Positions 1-9,537 of a stretch of 64,000 nucleotides of DNA are shown piece after piece. The DNA comes from Acanthornis magna (Eukaryota > Chordata > Aves > Passeriformes > Acanthizidae): the NCBI GenBank assembly GCA_036785705.1, contig JAWUZG010000028.1, positions 1,984,001-2,048,000 of the forward strand. The letters are read 5' to 3'. Positions within the stretch are counted from its first letter, which is position 1. Every line of letters begins with the position of its first letter. The notes beneath the pieces are model-generated. The model searched no databases and was not told the origin of the DNA. It saw nothing but the letters and a program-made list of their open reading frames with translations. The translations under genes and the position numbers were made by a program.

Positions 1-2889
1 GGGAGGCTAAGTATCTGAACCCACTCTAGACCAGCCCAAACTGGACAATTTTAACAAACCTGTGGGGCCATTGCTGTCTGCCTGGCATGGGTGACCACCT
101 TGCAAACTGGTGGCATCACAAAGGCTAAAATGTGCTGGTCTGCCCATAGGAAAAACACTTTTGTTACAGCAGCACATACCAAAATGGAAAAGGGCTGCTA
201 TCATATATCTGGTTCCTGATTTTTTATGTGTCCACAGCTCCTGGCCAAAATTAAGTAGTGGGAGGTAAAACACTTCCATATATTTCTCACAGGCACTTAG
301 GAAAATAAAACAATTTTAGGGAGGACCACAGGGAATTCCTCCCTCTCAGTGAGGGAATTCTTTTATCTCTCCTCATGCTCCAGCATAGCTTGTCAATATT
401 AAACCAAATAAATAAGAGAGATGGGAAGAGAAAAACCATTCAGAAGCAGTCAGTAGCCTCAGAAAGGACAGCTCTGCCTTGGCCCTGCAGCTTGTGGTGC
501 CTTTCACCTTTGCAACAAGGTGTCTGTTGTCCCCATGGAGACACCAGCACAATTCACCCTGTCAGATAGGTATTGGGAATTTTGAAGAGAAGAGAACAGA
601 GAATTTAAATTTTTTTTTTCTTGAGGGATTTCACACATTTTAGTATCTTCCAAGGATGCAGCCCAAAGTATACAGACAAACCAATCTGCCACCCTGTGAA
701 GAAACAATGCATCATCAGCTGCTGAAGCTCTCGTCATCGTTGGCTGGACTTCACCAGTTTATTCATAGCCATTGCTTGAAGGACCACAGAATTTGCCCCA
801 TGTGTTTCCAGAAGCAACTTTGAAAAGGCCAGCAGGAAATGAAGGAGAAGAGAGAAAGATTTTGTTTTAATATGAGCTCTTGGAGAGCAGGATCTCCTGG
901 AAGAAGAAAATATCAACCTGGAACACTAAGTGCTGCCTTCAGTACTTCTGTGCTATGAAGGGGCCCAGATACCTTGATCATGGTTTGTCCCCATCACTTT
1001 ACAGAGAGCCACTGACAAGCATTAGCTGGATGACTGTACAGAAGGGAAAAACTGAGCAAAACCAGAAAAAAATTTTCAAGTACAACCTGAAATGCCAAGA
1101 GAGGACAATAATCAGCTCTGTGTGTCACTGCAAGAACAAGCAAGAGGCAAGGGCAACACTGAAGGGCAATGTGTGCCTGGAGGCAGTGGAGCCTTCCCCT
1201 TTGGACGGCTTGAGGAACAGCTGCCAGGATTTCATGTACAGCTAATCCATTTTCAGGGCAGTGGGATAAATTCTGTGCTCTCTTGAAGACCCTCCGAGCC
1301 CTATGATCCACACCCTGTATCACACACAGCCCTTGCATGGGTTACACCTCGAGTAGCTCTGTTTCTGTGTTTCCAGGGAGGGATCTCTCTTCCCCACAGC
1401 AGAAGGGCTTTGAGGATGCAAAATCAAGACCATCTTCAAAGGGCTCAGCCATCACTTTGTTGAGAGTCATTGATACCATTGCTTACACAATGTGCATCTC
1501 CCATGGGACTTTTGCTATTTGCAGTCATTTGTTTCCCAACTCTGCACACACCTGCATCCACACAGAGTCATCACCAGGACATGCCAAGCTTCAGGAAAAT
1601 GAGATACAGCACATGTGCTGCTGTAGGAGAAGCAGAAGGACTTGTTCCAGCCATCTCAGGGTTTCAGGGTGAAATAGGGCCTTGTAATAAAATTGTCATT
1701 ATGCATGGAAGGACAGAGGATGAGAAATCACAATAGAAATTGTCTGTTCTAATGAGAAAAGGGTTGTGTGGTGATGAGCAAGGAAAGGCATTTCAAAGGA
1801 AGGAAAACAATACCTTGTGGAAATTGTATGAGGCTCCTGTTTGCTTAGAGGGAGCAGAGGCCAAGACCTGACAGTTTCATCAGAGAAATTGCTTAGGAAA
1901 TGACCAAGGGAACATAATTCATTGTTCAAATGTCAAGCTGCTCATATCTAGAGAGGAGAGTGTGCATTTATCAGCAGCAGTAGTACACACCCCAAAAGAA
2001 TATAAGAAAAACCAAAATATTCATCACAGGTCTGCTATGACTCAGATGCCCCTGGTGCTCTGGTTGAAGATGCACAGGAGACGAAGATTCATATTACATT
2101 TCCTAGGAAAGTGGTGTGACAGGCAAATACTGAATGTGATAGAAGCCTGACAGAAGGGAATACAAAGCTTTTCCCAGCCATTGGTCTGTGCATGATCTCA
2201 GCACAGCAATAAGCAAGAGATGCATCTACAGTAATTGGAGATATTGAATTGGGGCAGCCACGAGCAGACAGGAGGATTCAATCTAAGGGGTCAGGGGAAT
2301 ACTGCTGAAGTAGTTGATTTTGCAGGCAACAATAGATGAAGACAGATTTGCAGGGGAAAAATTCTACTGAAAGCATCTTTTCTTTAAAAGAACCAGTTTT
2401 TAGGTAGAAAACAAATGCAGCTAAGGGAATAGCAGGATAATATGTGCTGTGTCAAAAATAAACATGTTTGTTGTGATGTATCTAGAGGAAAGTGGAAGAG
2501 GAACACTTCTCTGCTGGAGGGGAATTGCGCACAAGGTTTGTTGGAAAAATTTTGGGTAAGAAAAGATTTCTTGCATGGCATGCTTTTTGGTTCAATCCTC
2601 TTGTTGGTTTATATTATGATCTAAAAGCCACATGTTGATCACAAGAGTCTTGGTCACATCAGGGGATGCTGAAGTTGAAGCACAAAACGAGAGTGTCAGA
2701 GGTGAGGTACAAGTCTCAGTGTTTTGAAATTTGCCTTTGGATCAGCGTAAGTGGTGAACAGTCCCATCTGCGCTCTGCTTTATCAGACCTGCCACACCCA
2801 GAATAAACTGCTTTGAGTATTTATGAATTGAACCTCAGGAAGTCAATCCACGTCAATAACTAAGATGATAAATTCAGGCTAGTAGACAT
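1..2889. other. Unassigned unique sequence
   Basis: I recognise no gene, RNA or repeat here. The open frames are all shorter than about 125 codons, overlap one another on both strands and show no domain. The composition is ordinary for bird intergenic or intronic DNA. Confidence 0.6.
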
Positions 2890-3370
2890 AAGTTTACAGT
2901 GAAAAATTGCAAAAGCACTGTGTGCCACTAGGTGTCCAAGCAATGAAATGGCACATGAAAGACTGTGGAGATTAATACAAAGTGATGCACATGGAAAAAT
3001 AATCCTTGCTTTACATTTTGCTTGTATAATGATGGGCTGTGAGCTATTATCAACCAGGAGGAAAATCTTGGGTTTATAATATGTGTTGATATGAAAATAT
3101 CAGCTTGGTGCAAAAGGTACGTTGATAAGAAAGAGTTAGGAAAAGAGCAAAGAATACAAAGAAAAGCTATGCTAACAAAATCAAAGACAGATCTGATCCT
3201 CTGGCTCAGAAGATGTGGAACTTAGTATCACATAAATTTAATACTGTAGAAATTGAAGAATTAAAGAAAAGAGTGATGGGATGATCAAATATGTAGTAAG
3301 GTTCCTGTAGAAAAATTTTCTTAATAGAAAAGGACTCTTCCATCAGGGAGAGAAATGACTGAGGGGATCT
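2890..3370 (+). mobile_element. Ancient LINE relic (CR1/L3-like 3' region)
   Basis: The stretch around 2955-3000 (tacaaagtgatgcacatgg, then aaaaataatcc) followed by a run through 'gatgggctgtgagctattatc' is the layout of the last part of the second ORF of CR1/L3-type LINEs. Further on, 3125-3180 has the 'agagttaggaaaagagcaaag' type text seen in old copies. Reading frames are broken throughout. It is much more diverged than the CR1 copies at 33331 or 51831. Boundaries are approximate and the family call rests on pattern recognition only. Confidence 0.5.
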
Positions 3371-3877
3371 GTCATGGTCATCTCAAAAACAGTGAGCAAT
3401 ATTCATCAAGGTCACTATCTCTGGTCCCGCCGTTCCACGAGGCACAAGTAACTGGAGCCTAGGACAGCATCCTGGGGCAGCTCTACTGCAGTTCCTGAGG
3501 TGTTCGCTATTGGTCTCTGTTGGAAGTAAATGTCTGGGCTGGGTGGTCTAATCTGACTTAGTTCCCCTTACATTTTTAGGATCCTTAGGCCATGAATAGA
3601 TATTTTTATCTCACATGACATAATGCAGCATTAGCTCTTATCTCCCCTAATCCCTTCAGAAACCACACGGCTTCTCTCCCTCCTGTTTGTGATGATCAAC
3701 AGTCTGAAGGGACCCAAATATCCTGATTTTTATATTGCTTCCAGGTGGAAGGTGTTGCTCTGGGTGTCATAATGTGAACAAAGTGCAGCAAGTGCAGGTG
3801 GCACAGCAGATTCCAAGCCAGTTGTCTCCTTGCTCCTTCCCATGTCCTACCCCCAACTTTCTCAAGAAGGTTCATCC
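3371..3877. other. Unassigned sequence between two LINE fragments
   Basis: No gene or clear repeat is visible. Part of it (about 3520-3560, with 'tggtctaatctgactta') might be a continuation of the old LINE relic on its left, but I cannot support that. Confidence 0.4.
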
Positions 3878-4064
3878 ACATTGGGAACCACTGACATTCC
3901 AAACCCACCTGGACACATTCCTGTGTCACCTGCTCCAGGTGATCCTGCCTTGGCAGGGGCATTGGACAGGCTGATCTCCAGAGATTCCTTCCAACCTTAA
4001 AAATTCTGTGATCCTGTGATTCTGTGACTCTGTGATTCCGTGACTGTGTTTCTGTGATTCTGTG
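3878..4064 (+). mobile_element. CR1 LINE 3'-end fragment with octamer tail
   Basis: This is the 3' terminus of a 5'-truncated CR1 element in + orientation. It carries the characteristic text of the CR1 3' untranslated region ('cacctggacacattcctgtg', 'tcacctgctccaggtgatcc', 'attccttccaacctt'). It then ends in imperfect repeats of the CR1 terminal octamer (variants of ATTCTGTG) from about 4000 to 4064. CR1 copies normally end in two to four such units. Here roughly eight degenerate units are present, so the tail has grown into a small microsatellite. Confidence 0.88.
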
Positions 4065-6791
4065 ACATAGCCCAGACCAGTCTGTATTGCAGACATACAC
4101 ATGGTACAGAATGACTGGAGGGACCCAAACAGCTCAGCACCGTGGTCTGGTTTGACCCAGAGGCTGCAGAAATGAGAGCTCCTCTGCTTGCCATTGGTAA
4201 TTTTGTTTGGTTTCTGCAAACCAAGGTGCACAGAGAACTGGAACTCACAGTTCAGCCTGCACTGAAAATGCAGCAACTCTCCTCCTGCTGCTCTCAGAAT
4301 GTATTTGCCTGTTCTACACACTGCTCTGATCAGCTTTTTATTCCTGCATACAAATATTCAATCATCTTTTGGCTCTTCAAGCTTCCAGGTCAATGGGGAA
4401 AAAAGTCAATAAGTCAACGAATTAATTTCATTTATGAAATGCAGATGAAGAATAGAGGAGTGCAGCAGGTTCTGAGCAGGAATGAAGATTCAGAGAGAAA
4501 AATGACAGCAAAGCATTTGAGATGTACACAGCTTTGCGTTTATGGCCACCCAAGATGCAATCAGGTAGGTAAGTTCTGAATAGGAATTTTGTCAGCTGCT
4601 GGGGGCTGATAAAATGGTGACATCAGTCACATTAGAAAACATTTCATACACAAAACCCAGGACACTGTCACCACCTTTGCCTCACACGGGCACTGTTTGC
4701 AGCACCCTCAGGACCTGCCTGACCTTCCCGCTGGTAGGGCACAGTTCTCCTGTAGGACCTGTTCTCCATTTGCCATTGTTGGCCTTGGACACTCCCAGGG
4801 ATGGGGATGCTCAATCAGCCTGGAAGGACTCTGCAAACCTGTGCCTTTGGGCTCAAAGCAAACTTAATTAGTGGCCTGTTTACTCAAAAGAGGACGATGT
4901 GCCCAAGTGTTCCTGTCTTCAGCTGTAAACAAAGAATTATGAAAAGGTTCTCAAGGATTTGAGATAGTAATTAAAAGAAGATGAGTGATTGTCACAAGCT
5001 GCGGCCCGGCTGCTTTCCAAATGTGTGTTGTGAAGCTCCTTGGCTGGGATGTGATTGTGATTGCAAATTATCATCTCTAAGGCTAAAGATACAGCAGGAC
5101 TCCCACACATCCCTCTCAGAGGCAGCTGCACATTTCCATGCACAGGGAACGGAGCTGCTCCGTGACAGACGCTGCACTTGGAGCCTCAGCAAATTGTCAA
5201 CAGTGTCTGCAGCCAGAGTGAAAAAAGGGTGTAGATAGACCTGTCAAAGCAAACATGGAGGAAATGAGGTGCCTTTCCCATGTCCTTTCTGCAGATCCCA
5301 CTGCTTAAATGCAGAACTCCCCACTGAGAGAATGGATATAAAGTTTTCTTAAGGAGAAAAGAGTTGTGGGGAGCAACCAGGTATGTGCAGTTCCAGAAGC
5401 TGTTCATTGACAACAGCCAAGTTAACAAGAAAGTCCATTTGCAAAGCACTGGAAAAGTCCTCTGCTCTTTCTTAAATGGAATCTGTTGTGTCTATAGTCT
5501 GCTTAGTGCAAGCTAATCCCTCAGCTCATTTGTAAAGAAAATAGTGATATAAATGGATAAAGCTCTCAAGATAGCTGCTAACAATCATGTTCCAAGCCAA
5601 TTTTCTGCTTCACTAATACTCTGAAGCTAATCAGCATTTTTCTAAATGATCTCTGCATAATACTTGATTTTTCGGCCCCCAAAATATTTACTTGGAAACA
5701 TTTATGCTGGTCACACATCCTGTCACTTATTTGTACTTATCAATTAAAATAATATTTTGTAAAAATAATTTTGCTAGCTGCAGCTCCCAAAAATGTGTGA
5801 CCTTCTCCCAGAGCAAGGGTTTCCCTGACACCCAGAGCTGAACAGGTGTGTGTGTGAGGTGAAGGATGGAAGCAGGATGGAAGATGAGTGCCAGGCTGGA
5901 TGCTGCTGCAGCAGCTGGGAGAGGGCAGCAGATGGCCAAGGGCAGGTGGAACACCACCAAGAGCCTGATATTGCAGAAAACTGAGGGACTTGAGTTGGTT
6001 TTGCCTGGAATCCAGACTGAGATCTGCACATGGCTCTGAAAAGACACACAGGTGACATTCCTGCCTTTTGGGGCATGTCAGGCATGGGCTGCCAGAAACT
6101 GAGATTCTATTAAATTCCACCAAGATTTGAACTTACTATTGCATTTGCCTCTCCATCCATTTTTATAAAAGATAGTATTAAGTTCAGCACCTCTGTTTTC
6201 TGATAATGAGTCATATTTAAGGGGGAAAATACACCACTGGTAATGATTCAGCTGATTCTTCATTAGCTTCACAATGATAATTAACACCCAGTCCTGAGTG
6301 TAACTTCAGTTTCCATACTTCTTCCATAAGCTTTTCTGCCAGCACTTCATTTTGGATGAATCTTCTTATAAGTCCCAAGTAAAGGTGGTCCCCAGGATAC
6401 ATTAAGGTGAACATTGACGAAAACATTACTCCTGTTTTTCTCCTTTCACCTCATCCAAGTTCTTCTATACCTCAGTCTTCTATGGCTTTACCATTTTGGG
6501 GCAAGCTTCCTATCCTTAAATATTTTGTAAAATGTTCTCGTATGTTGTTATTTTGATGTGTTTTGGAAGTTGTTCACCAAACTCTTTTTAACCTTTCATT
6601 TTTAAGCAAGCAGAGTTTCAACTGACCACCATGTGGGGGGAGCTGGAGCTTCCAGGTCCTTGTAGGATGCCCAACATAAGTCATCTCTAAATATGCACCT
6701 ACTCTTGCTTCCAAACTGGTCTCAGATCTCAGGAGAGCAAGACTGAGCCATGAAGACCACAAAAATAGTAGGTGGTTTCTGAGAAAGATAA
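4065..6791. other. Unassigned unique sequence upstream of the provirus
   Basis: I see no gene, RNA or identifiable repeat. The longest open frame is 145 codons (4142-4579) and has no recognisable domain. The segment ends at the left edge of the endogenous retrovirus. Confidence 0.6.
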
Positions 6792-7741
6792 TGTTGGAGG
6801 TTGGGGGGGGGAAGTGGAATTTTTCCCATTCTGTTGCTAGGCAAGTAACGATCGGTACTTAGAGGACATTTTACTCTCACAAAAGAGACAAAGACTTTTT
6901 TGGCTGGGCGGGCACGGGAACAAGAGATAGCAAGACTTGATAACGACACACGGACTCGCTCACAAGTCTCGGAGGAGACAGCAGTGGAAGGAACGGCTCT
7001 CCGTTTTTTTTTGGCTGCGACTGCAGGAAAAGAAAAGCCCGGCTTTGCACTAGTTTTTCTCTACCTGGTGGGTGAGTTCTCGGGGCACGGGACTCCAATC
7101 ATCTCTTCCCCTCCGGGAGGGTGCATCTCCCAGCTGCACTGCAGCGGAACGGGACCCCCGCCTGCCACCACCCCGCGCCCTGCCTGCTGCCCCGCACCCT
7201 GCCTGCCCCAACTGCGGAGTTTCCTGCCGCCTCCTCTGCTGGCTGGCCCGGGTGGGCTGACCCGGCCGCTCCATCTCCCGGCTCTGGGCTCTCTGCTGCG
7301 CCCCCCGTCCATCTGCGCTCCACCCTGCTCCAGCCCGTCGGCCATTACGCGCGACACAGATCCAACCTCGCGGCACAGCGCCATCTGCAGCTTCCCGGGA
7401 GTCATCGCACCTGTCCGGCTGGTCTAGGAGCCCAACAGCGCTCCTGCTGGCCGTGACCGTGACTGCACCAACCGAGAAAGTGCCTGACAGTCCAGGGACA
7501 TTTGCCACCGAGTTTTTTGGTTTTGTTTACTGTTTTTTTACCTTGTTTACTGTTTTTTGTTACTGATTGTTTGCCTCAGTATAGATACTAGTAAAAAAAC
7601 TCTTATTCCTTTTCCCATACCTTTGCCTGAGAGCCCTTGATTCTAAAGTTATAATAATTCGGAGGGAAGGGGATTCACATTCTCTGTTCTAAGGAAGGTT
7701 CCCATCTTCCTAAGCAGACACCTGTCTATCAAACGAAGACA
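6792..7741 (+). repeat. 5' LTR of the ERV-L provirus
   Basis: Long terminal repeat starting TGTTGGAGG and ending GAAGACA. The U3 side has a run of nine G. The middle (about 7080-7500) is strongly GC- and CpG-rich, and I find no canonical TATA box, so transcription would be TATA-less or start within the GC-rich part. A good splice-donor-like GGTGAGT sits at 7071-7077. A TTGTTTACTG-containing unit is repeated in tandem at about 7524-7563. The hexamer AGTAAA (7590-7595), a known weak polyadenylation variant, is also present in the related solo LTR at 33067-33072. Long open frames on both strands inside the LTR are a by-product of GC richness. Confidence 0.96.
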
Positions 7742-7746
7742 GATTT

Positions 7747-7764
7747 TGGCGCCCAACGTGGGGC
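7747..7764 (+). promoter_or_regulatory. Primer-binding site, tRNA-Lys1,2 type
   Basis: The 18 bases TGGCGCCCAACGTGGGGC, five bases after the LTR end, match the primer-binding site complementary to the 3' end of tRNA-Lys1,2. Foamy viruses and several betaretroviruses and lentiviruses use this primer, whereas mammalian ERV-L was named for a leucine primer. The site primes minus-strand DNA synthesis. Confidence 0.93.
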
Positions 7765-7865
7765 TCGAGGGCATTGAGAGAAAAAAAAGGGGTGCAAAAG
7801 GAATAACAGTTTCTAGGAGACCCATTTTTAGTGTGCTGAACATAGAAACCTCACTAAGTGACACC

Positions 7866-9509
7866 ATGTGGTCTAGCATACCTTGGTCTGGCTGGCACAT
7901 TCTCGTGGCCACGGTTTTCCCATTTGCAGCTCCCTATCTAAACATGGGTCCTATAACTAAGGCTATAGTGGCTGTTATCCAGTTCTCACAATGGGTCAAT
8001 AAGGTGAGGAATCTATGGATTTTCCATTTCCTTTGGACGGCGGTCACTTGGTTACAGGGCTTTAACACCGTGAGTACATGTTTTTGGAGTCTGTTTGGTA
8101 ATGGTACCTTTTGTGACGAGACGACACTAGGGGAAGATTTTTCTCAACCCTTCACCCATCTCTTTGGGCCTACCCTACCAGGGCTCAGAGGGTTCATATA
8201 CTCTCTAAATACCAATGACGTCGTACAGTGGTTGGGGTTGCTGATAGGCCTGTTCAACTTTGCATTCCAAGTGAGAGGGGAAAAGATACGTCAGGTGTTG
8301 AAGGAATATACTTCCTCAGCTGGTGGGAAGCCCTCTCCTTGCCCCACAGGGGAAGAGTTAGATGGTGCAGCAGCGGAACCCACGGACATTACAACCGTCC
8401 AGGTTCCAGCTGAACCTCAAGGGCAGTCACAGTCAGCAGCAGTTGCCCCTGTACAGCGGAGGAAGTATAAGACCAAATCGGTACGCCCAGTTGATGATGA
8501 TGGGGAACCAGGGCCTTCACAACCCGCAGGGGAGCCTGGGCCTATAATCATCACCGAGTCCCTGCCATACGACACTATCCGTAATCTGCACGATGACATT
8601 GTGCGGCGGAAGGGCGAGGCTTTCTCAACCTGGTTACTTCGGGTTTGGGACCGCATGGGCCCAGGCGTGCAGCTGGATGGTAATGAGGCCAGGAATTTGG
8701 GTTCCGTGGCCCTGGACGCGGGTGTTGAAAAGGTGTTCGTGAGGGAGGCGGGACCCATTTCTCTCTGGGAGAGGCTTTTAATGAGTGTAAGAGAGAGGTT
8801 TGTTCACAAAGACAGAATGCAGGAGAACTACCGTAGATTGCCCTGGAAGACCGTTGAGGAAGCGATCCAACGGCTGAGAGAAGTGGCAGTACAGGAGGTG
8901 CTTTTTGGGAGGGATGGACAGCACGAAAATGATCCTGACAAGGTCAGATGCACAGGGCAAATGTTGTGGAACCTGGCAAGTCTAGGGCCAACCCAATATG
9001 CCACCTACATTGCAATGTTTAATGCCGATGACAACCGTGAGACAGTGGGCTCTGTAGCTGACAAGCTCAGGCATTATGCAAGTGTGATCAATGGCCCATT
9101 GCAGGCTCAGATCTCTGCTGTGGTTAAGGAGTTGAAGGAAGAGATGAGGGAGATGAGGGAGGAGATGAGGAAAAACAGTGTGGCACCAGTGAGAGTCACA
9201 GGCCCCAACACTGGAGCCCGACGTCCTCCAGCTAGAGAAAGAGGGTACACCCCACGAGCTGAGTTGTGGTTCTTTCTGCATGACCATGGGGAAGACATGA
9301 AAAGGTGGGATGGGAAGCCCACCTCTGTCCTGGCAGAACGGGTGCGTCAGCTTAAGGAGGGCAATGCTAGCCGAGGGGGTTCTGCCAGAGCCAAGGTAGC
9401 CTCAGCTTCCTGTAGCCAACCTGCTGAGTACAACAGAAGGGAAAATGTTGTGTCAGATTCCCTTGACGGTGGAATGCATGCTCAGGAAGGGAATGATAAC
9501 CAGGGCTAG
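7866..9509 (+). CDS. Retroviral Gag polyprotein (ERV-L type), intact
   Basis: Intact gag of 547 codons. The frame is open from the primer-binding site on, but the first ATG (7866, context ACACCATGT) is the likely start. Residues 1 to about 150 hold several hydrophobic, tryptophan- and phenylalanine-rich stretches instead of an ordinary basic matrix domain. Residues about 150-232 form a proline-, glycine- and charge-rich linker. Residues about 234-415 are a helical, capsid-like core with the layout I know from ERV-L Gag. A short highly charged coiled coil of repeated E-E-M-R units lies near 418-438. The C-terminus is basic and glycine/arginine rich from about 450. No CCHC zinc knuckle exists, as in foamy viruses. 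It would assemble intracellular particles and package the RNA. It ends at UAG 9507-9509, in frame with pol. Confidence 0.88.
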   Translation: MWSSIPWSGWHILVATVFPFAAPYLNMGPITKAIVAVIQFSQWVNKVRNLWIFHFLWTAVTWLQGFNTVSTCFWSLFGNGTFCDETTLGEDFSQPFTHLFGPTLPGLRGFIYSLNTNDVVQWLGLLIGLFNFAFQVRGEKIRQVLKEYTSSAGGKPSPCPTGEELDGAAAEPTDITTVQVPAEPQGQSQSAAVAPVQRRKYKTKSVRPVDDDGEPGPSQPAGEPGPIIITESLPYDTIRNLHDDIVRRKGEAFSTWLLRVWDRMGPGVQLDGNEARNLGSVALDAGVEKVFVREAGPISLWERLLMSVRERFVHKDRMQENYRRLPWKTVEEAIQRLREVAVQEVLFGRDGQHENDPDKVRCTGQMLWNLASLGPTQYATYIAMFNADDNRETVGSVADKLRHYASVINGPLQAQISAVVKELKEEMREMREEMRKNSVAPVRVTGPNTGARRPPARERGYTPRAELWFFLHDHGEDMKRWDGKPTSVLAERVRQLKEGNASRGGSARAKVASASCSQPAEYNRRENVVSDSLDGGMHAQEGNDNQG

Positions 9510-9537
9510 AGGGGCCCTGCCTCTAGCCAGGTAGAGG
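9501..9537 (+). promoter_or_regulatory. Putative gag-pol stop-codon readthrough element
   Basis: gag ends with UAG (9507-9509) and the same frame continues open into pol, so Gag-Pol would need readthrough. The stop sits in overlapping inverted repeats. CAGGGC (9501-9506) pairs with GCCCTG (9514-9519), leaving the stop in a 7-base loop. CTAGAGG (9506-9512) pairs with CCTCTAG (9520-9526), placing the stop inside a stem. CCTCTA (9520-9525) can instead pair with a second TAGAGG (9532-9537). The pairings are seen directly; a role in recoding is inferred by analogy with the UAG plus downstream structure of gammaretroviruses. Confidence 0.6.

Noticed and set aside
6900..7508. Open frames of up to 175 codons on both strands inside the LTRs (repeated at 12929-13537)
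   Set aside because: They sit in the GC-rich LTR core, overlap in several frames, are duplicated only because the LTR is, and show no domain.
9501..9526. H-type pseudoknot made from both hairpins at the gag stop
   Set aside because: Combining the two stems would leave zero-length crossing loops, which is not sterically reasonable; alternative hairpins are more likely.
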